A stretch of DNA of 64,000 nt, taken from assembly GCA_014529385.2 (NCBI GenBank), contig CM043952.1:66913870-66977869 (forward strand), read 5' to 3'. The notes beneath the pieces are model-generated. The model saw nothing but the letters and a program-made list of their open reading frames with translations, was not told the origin of the DNA and searched no databases. Both the position numbers and the translations under genes were made by a program. This DNA comes from Adiantum capillus-veneris (lineage: Eukaryota > Streptophyta > Polypodiopsida > Polypodiales > Pteridaceae). Position 1 is the first letter of the stretch; each line of letters opens with the position of its first letter. Positions 44,636 to 57,361 of this stretch are shown piece after piece.

Positions 44636-45536
44636 TGTCATAAAATCTAATATCTAACCAACCCAAATGATTTTCTCATATTAAACTCATCATTTAATAT
44701 GGGCGAATAAACGGGAACAAGGGTTACGATATAGGAATGTTCTTAGATATCTATCTCAACACGGGGCCAATGGTAAAGGGGCCCAAATGAGAGATGATCT
44801 ATCAAAGATAAACGCTAATCAATGGAGCATAAAGACCTTAGGGTTAACTTCATTAAAGACCTCCAATAATTAGTGTTAAAAGTCCTTTCACCTTAGGTAA
44901 GCTAGGGCTGTGCTTGAGGTGGGAACCTGGACCAAGCTTGAGGTGCTTGTCATGTCTGATGACTAAGACGCTTGAAGTTCTTGAGGATTGAGATGCTTGA
45001 GTTGCTTGTCATGCATGAGATGCTAGGGTTGTACCTGAGGTGAGAACCCATCCCATGCTTGAGGGGCTTAAGAGCCAAGCTTGTGGTGAGAGCTAGGCCC
45101 AAGGTTAAGGGGCTTCAGGTGGCACAAAAGTCAAAGTAAATCCCTACAAGGAGGAGGAAAGCCATGCAAGAAGGGGGGGTGGTTGATTTACCACTCTCTC
45201 TCCCAAAGGGTACCCCTTGCCCAAGAGGCAAGTAGGACACATGTCAAGATCCTAGCTAGGTTACCCATATGGTGTGCCTAAATCCTATTGGTTGGCCTTC
45301 CAAGGGGTCCAATGATAATTTAGTGGATTTAATTAATTGTTAGCATTTATCAAGCCCTCTCTCTCAAAGGGGAATTGGGAACACTTGTCCCAAGGCTACC
45401 CTTTCTTCTTGGTATGACTATTGCTTGTGGTTGGCTAGGCTTGGAGGGGTCCAATGAGCTTCAAGCATGAGCTACAAGGGGGGGTCAACCAAAGATAGTA
45501 AGGGGCTTTCTTGGCGGGTATACTCTCCCACACACA

Positions 45537-45579
<43 letters not shown>

Positions 45580-46254
45580 AATGTGTGGAGTGAAAGGTGC
45601 AAGAGCTCCCTCTCCTTCCCCAAGAAAGTAGATAGGTTGATTGCCTAGATTAACACTCCTGGCCATGGTATGTAGATCCAACCAAGAGTCACGCTTCAAT
45701 GATTAATTTTGCCATCTTCTCCATCTTCATTACTATGCTATAATGTATGCTAGCAAGAAGAGTGATGATAAGTGAGGAACTAATTAATTCTCCTATGAAA
45801 TGTTTCTTCTTCCTCTTCCCTACCCTCATTCCCTACTAGCTCTCTCCACCTTCGAAGGTGTTTGAGGTCTTGGGACTGAGGCTTGGGATAGTTAATGCTT
45901 TCCACAAATTTTATGCTATGCTCATGATGCATGAATCTTTCCATCTTCATTGCATCACCTAGGTCACAAGGAACACAAAGATTGTATTGTAACACGTCTC
46001 TCTTGATGGGAGAAACTATAATACAAATGCCAAATTGAGGGGGGACCGGCTCCACCATAAATCTGGTCCTCAACCGTTGTCATGTTCTCTAAACTCTCTC
46101 TCTTGCAAAAGTATTGTTCATGCCAAGTTAACTAAATGCTATGTTTATGTGGCTACCTTCAATTATGTTCACCCGCTATGCTCACAAAGTAATTTCTCAA
46201 AAGTATTCTCTCTAATTTTCGCTACTCTCAAGTTAATAGGCCAATTACATTACA
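44636..46254 (+). repeat. Left LTR of G3
   Basis: Starts TGTCATAAAATCTAATATC and ends ATTACA just before the primer-binding site. It contains an (AC)n tract near 45530-45578. The first ~750 bases match 51458-52210. Confidence 0.88.
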
Positions 46255-46255
46255 T

Positions 46256-46267
46256 TGGTATCAGAGC
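46256..46267 (+). promoter_or_regulatory. Primer-binding site of G3 (tRNA-iMet type)
   Basis: TGGTATCAGAGC is the classic 12-base complement to the 3' end of plant initiator-Met tRNA, one base inside the left LTR. Confidence 0.93.
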
Positions 46268-46749
46268 ATTTGGATTCTCTTTTCTTGCTTAAGAAGGGAG
46301 CTCCTTAAGTAGCCTATTAATGGTTGATTTTGTTAATTATATTAGGGTAAGTGGGACTGGGATCTATTATTGGTTTTGTTTAGCCCACTCTGTGGGATAT
46401 GGTGCACACTTTGGGAGATTTGGACTTAATAATGGATTCTTTTTAGACTTGCCTACGGCTTTACAATTATTGAGCCAAAAGAAGTCCAAAAGGAGCTAGC
46501 TCTCGGAAATTTTGCAATATTATACCCACTCCACTACTCTCTATAATTAACCACTTTGAGTTGTGGGTGTAGATGCTTAAGACCCAATTTTCAAAGGCTA
46601 AGAGGAGTGGCAACTAAGGTTTTGAATTGACAAAGCATACACTAAGTACGTACACAAATTTTGTTAATATGGTCGACAATAACCAAGAGAGTAGATTTGA
46701 ACATTGATAGCTTTGATTTTTCCCATGAAGGTGCTAATTATGATGCCCC

Positions 46750-47535
46750 ATGTTTGTCAATTATCTCATTACTAGGTTGCAACAAGCTATGGGCAATCTT
46801 GCTTTGCAAGGCGAAGTTAATCAACAACTTCGTGCTTATGGGATTTCCCTTCGTCCCCAAGAGGAGAGAGAGCTTAGGACGCCTCTTCAAGAGACCCCCA
46901 AAAGAAGACTCTCTTCCATACGAGAGGAGGAATCCAAAGAGCAAGAAAGCAATGAAACTTTAAGTTCCTCTAAAGATGTCGCTCCATCAAGACGACGGTC
47001 TAGACGATCGCCAAATCCTCCTAAGAGGAAAATATCAACAGACAGTCCTTCTCCTCATCACCCCAAAATGGAAGAGAGTAAACAAAAGAAGAAAAGGGCA
47101 AGAAAGAGGTCACCCTCTTCTCCTTGTTCTTCACCTTCCTCTTATTCCTCTGAAAGCTATGAGTATTCTCCTAGAGAATACAGGAGGGGAGGACATCGCA
47201 AATCATACCCTGCATAGCGAAGGTCACAAAAGCTAAAGAAGTTCAAAGAGGGAGGAAAGAGTATCTCTTTTCTCACCTATGATGGCACCTTTGGTGCCAC
47301 CAACAAAGTGTTGGCCTTCATCCAACAATTTGATGCAGCCTTTGGAGACGAGGGCCTTACGAAGTCCTCCAAGTTACACCATGTAGCTATGCACTTCCAA
47401 AAAGCGGTTCGTCAATGGTGGGCTAGCCTTCGTGGCAATGGAGAATCCCCAAAGACATGGAAAAATCTACAAGTTTCCATCATGAAGCAATTCCTTGCAA
47501 GCGATGCAAAGGACAAAGTGCTTACCGAATAGTGT
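46750..47535 (+). pseudogene. gag of G3
   Basis: The first part (46750-47217) is Ser/Arg/Lys-rich (KRARKRSPSSPCSSPSSYSS), typical of a basic gag N-terminus. The second (from ~47250) has FLTYDGTFGATNKVLAFIQQ, FDAAF and AVRQWWASLRGNGESPKTW, which matches the retrotransposon gag capsid domain. The frame ends with TAG at 47530-47532. An intact gag would form the particle that packages element RNA. Confidence 0.8.
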
Positions 47536-47839
47536 AGCTTGAAGCTTCTATCTCATGAGTCCATCCACAAGTAGATAAGTTACATCTCAAGGCTATTGTC
47601 TTCCAAAAGATAGACTCTGTCCGACAAAAGCAATAGTTTTGTGTGGGATTACCTGAAGAGATGGCCAAGTATGTCAACTCTCATTGACTTGGTTCTATCC
47701 ACTGAAGTAATCCACCACACCATGGTTGCTTCGCGCATCAACTTCCAACAAGGGGTTGGATGGAATGTCAAGCCCATGGAAAATAAAGACAAAGGTGATG
47801 CCAAGGGGAAAATCAATGCCCAAAATTCTTCCCAAGGGA

Positions 47840-48421
47840 CTTGCAACAACAACAATTGGTCCAAGGAGAAAGGAGTTTACAAAGGCAAAAACAAACTCTT
47901 GTTGAAGAGCTTGAACCTTTCGCAAGGACCATAAGTGTTTCAATTGTGGGGAGCAAGGACATTGTTATCGTTCTTGCCCCAAGAAGAATGTTTTCAATGA
48001 GACTCCTAGAGATTCCACCATCGAAGCTCCAAAAGAGGATGCTCATTGCAAAGGTGCACCTCTCTCCTATTCTTGGGGAAAGGTAAGAGAGCATGACGAA
48101 TTCATATTGTTTGACTCTAGCTCTACTCACAACTTCATATCAACAGAGTTGGCCACCAAGTTGGGCATTCAAGATTTCGAGATGGGAGATGTTGTAATGG
48201 CCGACACTGCTTTCAAGGGACAGCGAGCCTCCATTATTCCCTTGATTGGGAAGTTGAGGCTCCATGTCCAACGCTATGTCCACAAAGAAGACTTTTTCAT
48301 CTCTCCTATCCAACATGAGGATGCTATCCTAGGGGCACCATGGTTTGATCGCATGGCTGCCAACTTGAAGTTCCCTGAAAGGAGAATCTACTTCACCTAC
48401 AGAGGAAGGACATGTATATAG
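47840..48421 (+). pseudogene. Zinc knuckle and protease of G3
   Basis: In one frame, CFNCGEQGHCYRSC (CCHC knuckle, starting 47936) is followed by FILFDSSSTHNFIS and EDAILGAPWFDRMAAN. The Asp-Ser-Ser-Ser sequence replaces the family's DSG[SA]THNFI, so the glycine of the active-site loop is lost. The frame ends TAG at 48419-48421. Confidence 0.82.
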
Positions 48422-48699
48422 ATGCTAGTGAGTGTGGTCGTACTATACTACTTGTAAATCCTCTTGCTTTTGATAAATCAATGAAGAGCTCTGTTTCTGC
48501 GTACATGATTTTTGTCAATGAGTCTCTAAAAGATCCTAATGTTTCATCAAATGTAATGGTAGGAGTCAAGAAGACTTAGACTTGTCTAATTTTCTAAAAG
48601 GATTCCAAGATGTGTTCATCAATGATATCCATATGGACTTACCTCCAAAATGAGAGGATGATGACCATCACATTTAGCTCCTTCCAAGAACCTCACTGC

Positions 48700-49200
48700 C
48701 TAACAAGCCTCCCTATTGAGTTTCCCAAGCTCAACAAGAGGAGATCATGAGGCAAGTACAAGAATTGGTGGAAAAAGGGATGGTGAGACCTAGCTCCTCT
48801 CCCTTTTGTTCTCTAGTACTTTTAGTGCAAAAGAAAGGTGGTATGTACTGTATGTGTGTGGACTATCGAGCACTAAAATCATATCACTATCAAAAAAATA
48901 TTTCCCATGCCTCGGGTAGAAGATCTGTTTGATAAGCTACAAGGCTCTACCTACTTTAGTAGGATTGACCTTAAAAGTGGCTATCATCAAATAAGGATAG
49001 TGGATGAAGATATCCTAAAGACCGTGTTTTGCACAACATTTGGTCTTTATTAATATCTAGCCATGCCTTTTGGCTTGACTAATGCACCGGCCACGTTCAA
49101 TCATCTAATGGAGAAATTTTTTAGACCCTACCTCAAATTCACTGGAGTGTTCTTTGATGATATCATCATCTAGTCCAAGTCTTTGTAGGAACATAAGCAG
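48700..49200 (+). pseudogene. Reverse transcriptase of G3, broken
   Basis: QVQELVEKGMVRPSSSPFCS, LLVQKKGGMYCMCVDYRALK, a frameshift near 48890, then [49 protein letters not shown] and VFFDDIII (FFDD in place of the usual Y[IV/A]DD) followed by a TAG. The region between RT and RNase H is shortened: only HLLF remains of the ~100-residue connection. Confidence 0.88.
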
Positions 49201-49229
49201 CATCTCCTATTTATAAGCTCAAAGAGAAT

Positions 49230-49625
49230 CTTATTTTCCAACCAGTCCTCATGCTTTCGGATCTCTCAAAGCCATTTGAGGTCCAATGTGATGCTTGTGG
49301 TGATTGTCTTGGAGCAGTTTTGCTTCAAGAAGGGGATGTCATAGCATATGAGAGACGCAAGCTGAATATGGATGAACGAGCATTGGGAATTTATGTGAAA
49401 GAGCTTTTAGCTATTCTACATGCCCTAGACACATGGAAGCACTACTTATTGGGGACTCCATTTATTCTACGAACTAACCACAAGAGTCTCAAGTATTTCA
49501 TGATGCAAAGAAAGCTTTTCGACAAACAAATTAGGTGGGAAAATTTTTTTTCGCAATTCAATTTCCATATTGCTCATGCTGCTCGCAAGCACAAATCAAG
49601 TGGCCCATGCACTTTCACGACAACC
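49230..49625 (+). pseudogene. RNase H domain of G3
   Basis: FEVQCDACGDCLGAVLLQEG, VIAYERRKLNMDERALGIYV, KELLAILHALDTWKHYLLG, FILRTNHKSLKYFM and QIRWENFFSQFNFHIAHAA follow the canonical gypsy RNase H order. The catalytic Asp of DAS/DAC is present. A frameshift at ~49590 leads to VAHALSRQPK, the usual start of the integrase linker. Confidence 0.88.
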
Positions 49626-50396
49626 AAAAGTTAATGTGGTCTCCATAGATACTCACAATAATCTATCTTCTATGATAGATGAGTATGCCATTGACCCTTG
49701 CTTTAGAGACATAATATCAACCCTTGCTTTGGGGAATAAAGAGGAACCATTCACCTTGCAGGATGGTTTTCTTCTCCACGGTAATAGGCTATGTGTTACC
49801 GATTCCCTTCGTGAGAACATGCTCCTCCCTATGTGGGGCATAGAGGCAAAATCAACCTATTCTCCGAGGAGTAGAGATGTATTTCTATTATCCTACCATG
49901 AAAGTGGATATACAAGAGTATGTTTCAAAATGTGTAGTATGCCAAAAGACCAAGTATGATAGGCGAAAGCAACTTGGATTACTCCAGCCATTTCCTATCC
50001 CAAATTCACCATGGGAGAGTATATCCATGGATCTCATCTTTGGATTACTCAAGTCTATCCATGGGAATATGGGAATATGGGAATATGGACAATAGTCGAC
50101 ATGTTTAGCAAGAAAGCATGCTTTATTCCTATCAAAAAGACTATTAAGGCACATGAAATGGCAACTCTGTTCATATCACATATTTTCAAACACCATGGAT
50201 TACCAACATCCATCGTGTCAGATAGAGATCTCAAAATGAACAGTAATTTTTGGAAAGGTCTCTTTGAAAATATAGGAACAAGATTAAATTTCTCTTTGGC
50301 CTATCACCCACAAATGGATGGCCAAAGTGAGATAGCCAATCTTACGATATTCGATCTAGTAAAGACTTATGTTACAGAAGTAGATCAAATCTCCTA
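49590..50396 (+). pseudogene. Integrase core of G3, broken
   Basis: The zinc-binding part is damaged (only YVSKCVVCQKTK of the HHCC motif is clear). The core has SMDLIFGLLKS, IWTIVDMFSKKACFIP, HGLPTSIVSDRD, NFSLAYHPQMDGQSEIAN, so the D, D and E positions are present. An extra copy of an 8-bp GGGAATAT unit at ~50063-50090 shifts the frame in the middle of the core. Frame changes at ~49860 and ~50090 make it non-functional. Confidence 0.88.
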
Positions 50397-51145
50397 ATGG
50401 AAAAAGTACTTAACTCTTGTAGAGTATGCCTACAATCATATTCTACATACTTCTACGGGAAAGACCTAAAAGTCCCTTGCTACTTAAAGTACATGAGAAG
50501 ATCTTCGCTGCCGATGAGTATAGCCATGATCTACAAGAATCTTTTCAAAAGATTAAGGAGGTCATATCCATCTCTCAACAAAGAAAAAAAGTTGTTGTTG
50601 ATAAGCATGGAAGGGCCTTAATATTCAAAGACAATGATTGGGTCTTACTTAAGTTTCCTAAGGCTTGATTAAGGCAAACTACGGGCAAAAATCCTACGGG
50701 CCATCAAAAGTATTATGCTAAGCTAGCAAAAAGATACTATGGTCCTTGCCAAATCTTGAAACCTATCAATGAATGGTCCATGGATTACCAACTTAATTTG
50801 CCCAACCATTGTCTCATACACAATGTATTTCATGTGAGCCTACTCAAGACCTACAAAGGAGAGACACCAAGTGAACCAATTATTGAAGACCCTCCCGAAC
50901 TTGAAGACCAAGAAGAGGTACTACAACCAGAAGCTATTCTTCGGAATGAAGACAAGGTACTACAACATGATAGGATTATCCGACGGTATCTTATTAAGTT
51001 CAAAAAGTATCCTTTTGAAGATGCTAGATGGATGCAAGGAATAAAACTTGAGGATAGTATGAACCTTGACAATGCTTACAATGCTACATTAGAGTATGCA
51101 CATGTACATTTTTTTTATAAAATGACCAATGTTTTTGCCTTATAA
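50396..51145 (+). pseudogene. Integrase C-terminus with chromodomain-like tail of G3
   Basis: FHVSLLKTYKGETPSEPIIEDPPE marks the usual end of a gypsy integrase, followed by VLQPEAILRNEDKVLQH and RRYLIKFKKYPFEDARWM, which matches the chromodomain (PEAIL ... YLVKWKGYP ... ATWE) of plant chromoviruses. The WKG-type aromatic is FKK here and the last W-E is W-M, so histone binding is doubtful. In the family this domain guides integration into heterochromatin. Confidence 0.8.
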
Positions 51146-51439
51146 GACTAGTTCTCTTTTTATTGAGCACAAATTTAAATAGGATCCATACTTAATATCA
51201 TGTTTGTGATGAAAAAACGTCTCTCAAACACCAAGTAGAACTTGTCACTATAGTTGGGACGATGAAATGGACTAAAGAGCAGACATGCTTGCGACAGCTA
51301 TGTCTCCCAAGAACCAAATGGATTAGTCATCCATCTTGAAAAGATGTCGTAGGGTAAAAAGGGATCCTCTACCCGCTAAGTAATATTGATTAATGAGTAA
51401 GGCTTTATCTCTTCTACCTCATAATCAAGGACGACTATG

Positions 51440-52210
51440 ATTTCAAGAGAGAGGTAATGTCATAAAATCAAATATCTAACCAACCCAAATGATTTTCTAA
51501 TACTAAATTGTTCATTTAATGTGGGAGAATGAACGCGAATAAGGGTTAGGATATAGACATGTGCTTAAAGATCTATCTCAACACCAGGCAAATGATAAAG
51601 GGGGCCAAATGAGAGATGGTCTATCAAAGATAAAGGATAATCAATGGAGCATAAATACATTAGGGTTAACTTCATTAAAGACCTCCAATAGTTAGTGTTA
51701 GAAGTCCTTCGACCATAGGTAGGCTAGGGATGTGCTTGAGGTGGGAACCCGGCCTAATCTTGACGTGCTTGTCATGCTGGATGATTGAGATGCTTGAAGG
51801 CCTAAGGATTCAGATGCTTGAGGTGCTTGTCATGCTTGAGATGCTAGGGCTGTACTTGAGGTGAGAACCCAACCCAAGTTTAAGGGGCTTAAGGGCCAAG
51901 CTTGTGGTGAGAACTAGGCCTAAAGCAAAGGGGCTTGAGGTGGCACAAAAGTCAAACTAAATCCCTACAAGGAAGGGGTGAGCCATACAAGAAGGAGGGG
52001 TGGTTTCTTGACCACTCTCTCTCCCAAACGGCACCCCTTGCCCAAGAGGCAAGTATGAAACATGTCAAGCCCCTAGCTAGGCTACCCTCATGGTGTTCCT
52101 AAAGCCTATTGGTTGGCCTTCCAAGGGGTCCAATGATAAATTAGTGGATTTAATTAATTTTTTTAGCATTTATCAAGGCCTCTCTTTCAAAGGGAAAAGG
52201 GGGACACTTG
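51440..52210 (+). repeat. Truncated right LTR of G3 with upstream purine tract
   Basis: CAAGAGAGAGGTAA (ending 51457) precedes the LTR start TGTCATAAAATC (51458). The match to the left LTR runs to GGGGGACACTTG at 52210 and stops abruptly, so ~850 bases of the LTR are missing. Confidence 0.85.
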
Positions 52211-53242
<1,032 letters not shown>

Positions 53243-54399
53243 TGTCAGGAGTTTCTTGGAGCAAGGGATTGCGCATATGTACATACCCATGCATGGTGCA
53301 TCAAATAAAGAATTGCCCATTTTCCAGAGTCAGATGGTTACGTGGGGCCCACATGTGTAAAGGTAGGACAGCATGTACATAGTGCATCGATTTTCATCGT
53401 TACCAGTTCCAGTGTGTTTTTTCTACAATAATGAGGAGTTTCTAGCACGTAAAACATCTCGAGGAAGCTATCCGCGGGCCGACGACATGAGGTAAGCAAG
53501 TGCGTCAGATGGCATCTAGTGGCGTCAGGAGGCCGAACGGGGTCAATATTTTCACGTGGATGAATACGGACACAACGTGGGTGTTTTCTTGTGATAATTA
53601 TGCAGAGAGGTCATCATGAGGACCATCTTTTGGGGCCACTTCACGTGGTGGCGGGATGCATTATTGAAAAAAGTCGAGTGCCAGGTGTGCGTATGGATGC
53701 AGCAGGGTGACAACTATGCACTGTGAGGTCAGTTTTTGGCCTGTTCGCGGTCCGTTTGAGGTCAACTAAAAGGCCAAGGGTGCCCAACTAAACAATCTAA
53801 GTGTGGGAACTGAAAAAACTGAGAGAAGATCAGAAAAAACGTGGAGAAGAGAGGAGGAACAACCGCAGGTGTGTTTTTGCTCATTTTGGAGCCTGTTTTG
53901 GCCGTAAACTGCTCATCCGAAGTCGGATTTGAGCACTTTGACATTTTAGACTGGGGTTTTGGGCCGCTCTGAACGCGATGGCGCTGTTGATATTTCCAAA
54001 TTCCTCACTCTTTTTCTACTATTTTTGATGTGTAAGTTTCTCCTATGAGCGAAGCTTCTGCTCCAATTTGTGATTGTATCTCGTATCTTTACCCATATTG
54101 TGTGAGCTGTTTGCCCCATTGGTGTTGGCCCAAGCTCATTTGTATCTAAACATCAGAAGTTATCCTATTTTGAGCTGAGTTTTTTGGGTGTGTGTGTGTG
54201 TGTGTGTGTCTCTGTGTGGAGTGGGCAAGTCGATAGTCTCTCTCCTCTCACTCCATAGGTGTGTTCCCTGTCTCGGCCAGGTGTGTTGAGTAAGCCGAGT
54301 GGTGCCCCCTAGTATGTGTGTGTGTGTGTGTGTGTATCATTCCAAGAGTGTGTGTCGGGTCGTTATAGAGGTGATGTGTGTGTTTTCATCCCGCTTACA
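53243..54399 (+). repeat. Left LTR of G2
   Basis: Starts TGTCAGGAGTTTCTTGG and ends CCCGCTTACA. Contains two GT runs (near 54189 and 54317). It matches the right LTR except for a ~75-bp duplication present only on the right. Confidence 0.93.
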
Positions 54400-54405
54400 T
54401 TCTTT

Positions 54406-54423
54406 TGGCGCCCTCACTGAGGA
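54406..54423 (+). promoter_or_regulatory. Primer-binding-site-like sequence of G2
   Basis: TGGCGCCCTCACTGAGGA, preceded by TCTTT after the LTR. It shares TGGCGCC and the GGA end with the Athila/Tat primer site and closely matches the G1 site. Confidence 0.65.
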
Positions 54424-55200
54424 TCTTCTTCGAGTACCTTCTGCTTCGAGCTTCAAGCTTCGAGATTCGGGATTACAGGTTGCAGGTTGCACATTACACG
54501 TTACAGGTTATAGGGCAGGTACAGGTACAGGTGATTCACACAGGTACAGGTAGCTGGAGTACAGTGATATACTAGCAGTGGTGTCACTTGCGGCTGTCGT
54601 GGGTATGCATCAGTTGGCGCCTGTTTGAGCGCATTGTCTGGTGGTATTGTACGTTACTTGTGGAAACCGGCCATTGTACGCCTTTGTGGAGCCATACTTG
54701 GTTTTATTTGGCATTCCCAGCCATTTCTAAGACTTGGTCTGGAAGATAGTCATTTCTAAGACTTGACTATACGCGATTTTCATTAGCCTTCTTGTGAGGG
54801 TCGATAGCGTGAGGTTTTATTGAGTTGGGGCATTCTCAAATGTGGAGATCCTTTCGGTGATACAGGTAGCTGGAGCACCCTTTTCGTGACCTCGCCATAG
54901 GCTATGTACTAGTGATTCCTAATTGATGCTCGGGTTCTATTGTTGGCAGTTTATGCATACATATACACTCTATATTTTGGGTTCCTACTGCTCTACTTCT
55001 GGGGAAACTCTGTCAAAATTTTTCCAAGTTATGATGGCTGGATTTTTGGTCTTTTGAGCCATTTATGTTGTTATGCTGCTAAAATTTGGGCAAAAATCAG
55101 AGGATAAGTCAGGTGTGCCTTCTTGGGAGCTTCATGGTTGTCCAATCTCCGTACACCTCGGTCAAGAGGTGTACGGAGATCAGGACCACCGGGTCAAAAT
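54424..55200 (+). other. Leader region of G2
   Basis: No gene seen. It holds a short run of ACAGGT-like hexamers (54471-54555) and a perfect hairpin at 55145-55180 (15-bp arms ATCTCCGTACACCTC, 6-base loop) at the edge of the inverted gag block. Confidence 0.6.
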
Positions 55201-55289
55201 CTTGTTTCATGATGAACCCCTAGCATGCGACCTTGCGAAGAGTCCATAGGCTGAGATTCTGACCTCATAGGCAAAGACTCCACCCCTAA

Positions 55290-55900
55290 CTAGCTCATTT
55301 TCCTCAGCTTCCACTCTTTGTTCCTTGCTACCTCTAGTGCATCTTCATATGTCCTAGGCTTCTTTAGCTCCACTCTCCAACGTATATTCTCCCAAAGACC
55401 AGTCAAGAACCTGTCCTTCTTCATCATATCAGGCGGGGGTACCTGTGGTGCTAAGGCCTTGCACATCCGCTCCCTTGCCAATGAAAAATTTCGTATGTAC
55501 GCATCTACCGGCTTACCTTCCTTTTGCACTAAAGCCTGTACTTCTTGCCACACTTTGTCAGGGTCTTCTATCTTCACAAACTCCACTTCCAATCCATGCC
55601 TTAGATTGTCCCAGCTCAATCTTACAGGTGGATCAGCAACACGCAACTCCTCTTCAAATGCTTTGGACCAAACTCGTGCATCACTCTTCAAACAAATTTG
55701 GAGAAGACGTAACATCTGTGCAGGTCATGAATCTGGTTGCTAATGCAGGCGACCTCCATCTTTTCCAAAAAGTCTTCCACATCTTCATCACTTCTTCCAT
55801 GAAACTCCAGATAAGAGAAAGCCATGGCTACCCAAGCTACGATGCTTTGAGAACCCCTTTGAACACATGTGCAAGAACCCAAGACTTTTGACTGACTCAA
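55290..55900 (-). pseudogene. gag capsid of G2, inverted relative to the rest of the element
   Basis: On the minus strand, AFSYLEFHGRSDEDVEDFLEKM, then after a frameshift SDARVWSKAFEEEL, VRLSWDNLRHGLEVEFV, VQALVQKEGKPVDAYIRNFS, RFLTGLWENIRWRVELKKP and TYEDALEVARNKEWKLRK. This is a full retrotransposon gag capsid, and the last block is equivalent to TFDKAMTYAREKDRKLK of G1. All other G2 domains are on the plus strand, so a block of roughly 55200-56090 has been inverted in place. Identity is secure; a frameshift near 55700 adds to the damage. Confidence 0.9.
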
Positions 55901-56095
55901 TCCCCAGAAACTTCAATGGAGCTCAACTTTAGATAAGGACAAACACATGCACATCAAATGAGTTTTCATAGTTAATCATCGGAATTACAACAGGCAAAGG
56001 ACATTCCAGTATCTCTCTCAATCTTCTTGGCCCAAACATAAAGACTATGCGCTGCTGGAAAAAGATCTTCCTCGACACGTGAACATTAATCTGGC

Positions 56096-56383
56096 ATGAG
56101 GCAAGTGGTCGATTTAATGAAGAATCTCAGCCTAAACATGCTAGATCAAGTGGGAAATAATCGAGGTCGAGGGAGGTTTGCAAATCAGCCAGGAGGTGAG
56201 GAAAGACCCAGGAATGGTGGTGGACAAAGAAATGGTAGGTTCTGGAGGCAGACGCCCACATGTTATGATTGCGGAGAGTTGGGCCACATCAGCCCGCAAT
56301 GTGATAAGCCACCAAGGATGGGTGAAGACATGTATCCATTGCCAAAACAGGTGCTAACTAGGCCGCATGATTATGGCATCTAA
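56096..56383 (+). pseudogene. Zinc-knuckle (nucleocapsid) part of G2 gag
   Basis: VVDLMKNLSLNMLDQVGNNR, a Gly/Arg-rich linker and CYDCGELGHISPQC (CX2CX4HX4C). This is the RNA-binding tail of gag, on the plus strand and in the same frame as the downstream protease. TAA at 56381 and a TAG shortly after separate them. Confidence 0.88.
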
Positions 56384-56440
56384 ATTAAGGGAGATGAAGG
56401 AACCAGTGGATTAACCTAGGAGGAAAAGGGAAAGACAAAA

Positions 56441-57361
56441 GTGTTAAGTGTGGTTACCTTAGAGAAGGCATCAAAGCTAGAGGATACATTAGTGATTCCT
56501 ATTGGGAAGAGGATGACAGAGGACAAGGAAGGAAGAAGTGCCCCAGGTCCTAGTAAGAAGAAGGGAAAGAGTCATGAAGGTGAGGATGTCAACGCCAAGA
56601 GGAAAAGGAGAGCTCGTCGAAAGTTTCATGTTTCAGATTTTCCACTAGGGGATGGGCAATTAAGCTATGACTTGAAGGAGGATCTGACAAGCAAGAAGGC
56701 AGATGTTACTTTTGGGCAACTTATAGAGATGGTGCCTAAGCTAAAGCGACAGTGGAAGAGGATGGTTAACCCAATGGAGAAAGAGCCAGAGAGAGGTTCA
56801 GTGAAGGTGTTGGCAATGGATGAGCTACCAGACATTTGCCCAATAGTATATGTGTGGCATAAAAGGAGAAATTTGGGACAAGGTTATGTGGATGATGGAG
56901 CCCAAATATGTGTCATTACACACTCATGCATTGAGAAGATGGGTCTTACAGTGTCTGGGGTGTCAGGCTTCCGGATTAGATTGGAAAACCATCAAAAAGT
57001 AAAATGTTTGGGTGTTGTAAAGAGCTTAGAAGTGGAGGCATATGATGTGAAGGCAGTGGTTGATTTTCATGTGATGCCAGCAGGGTTGGGAGCATATCCT
57101 ATTATACTGGGTAGACCATGGTTACGTGCAGTAGGAGCTGTTCAAGATTGGCGACATGGTACGATTAGCCTCTATGGAAAGACAGGTGCCAAGAAGCTAT
57201 ACAATATGGACACAAGGAAACGATTGGAGGATCTTTATGAAGATGAGGATGAGTCTAGTGATGAAGACTATTCCACAGTGTCTGATGAGGACAGTGATAG
57301 TACTACTAGTAGTGATGAGGATGTTGATGTTGCATTTGTTTTGATGGACAAAGAAATCTAG
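56441..57361 (+). pseudogene. Aspartic protease region of G2
   Basis: A basic linker (KKKGKSHEGEDVNAKRKRRARRK) and FHVSDFPLGDGQLSYDL lead to GYVDDGAQICVITHSCIEKMG, AYPIILGRPWLRAVGAVQDW and an acidic Ser/Glu-rich tail. The active-site loop is D-D-G-A where the canonical enzyme has D-S/T-G-A; G1 has D-G-G-A at the same place. Ends with TAG at 57359. Confidence 0.88.

Larger units (their letters stand above)
44636..52210 (+). mobile_element. Chromovirus-type gypsy retrotransposon G3, right LTR truncated
   Basis: The left LTR is at 44636-46254, followed by an iMet-type primer-binding site. Next come gag with zinc knuckle, protease, RT, RNase H, integrase, a chromodomain-like tail, a purine run and a right LTR starting at 51458. 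The right LTR stops matching at ~52210, where different sequence begins. Frameshifts, stops and deletions are spread through pol, so it is an old, dead copy. Confidence 0.92.

Noticed and set aside
55318-55891. Plus-strand frames of 141-148 codons
   Set aside because: They are antisense shadows of the inverted gag, which gives a convincing capsid protein on the minus strand.
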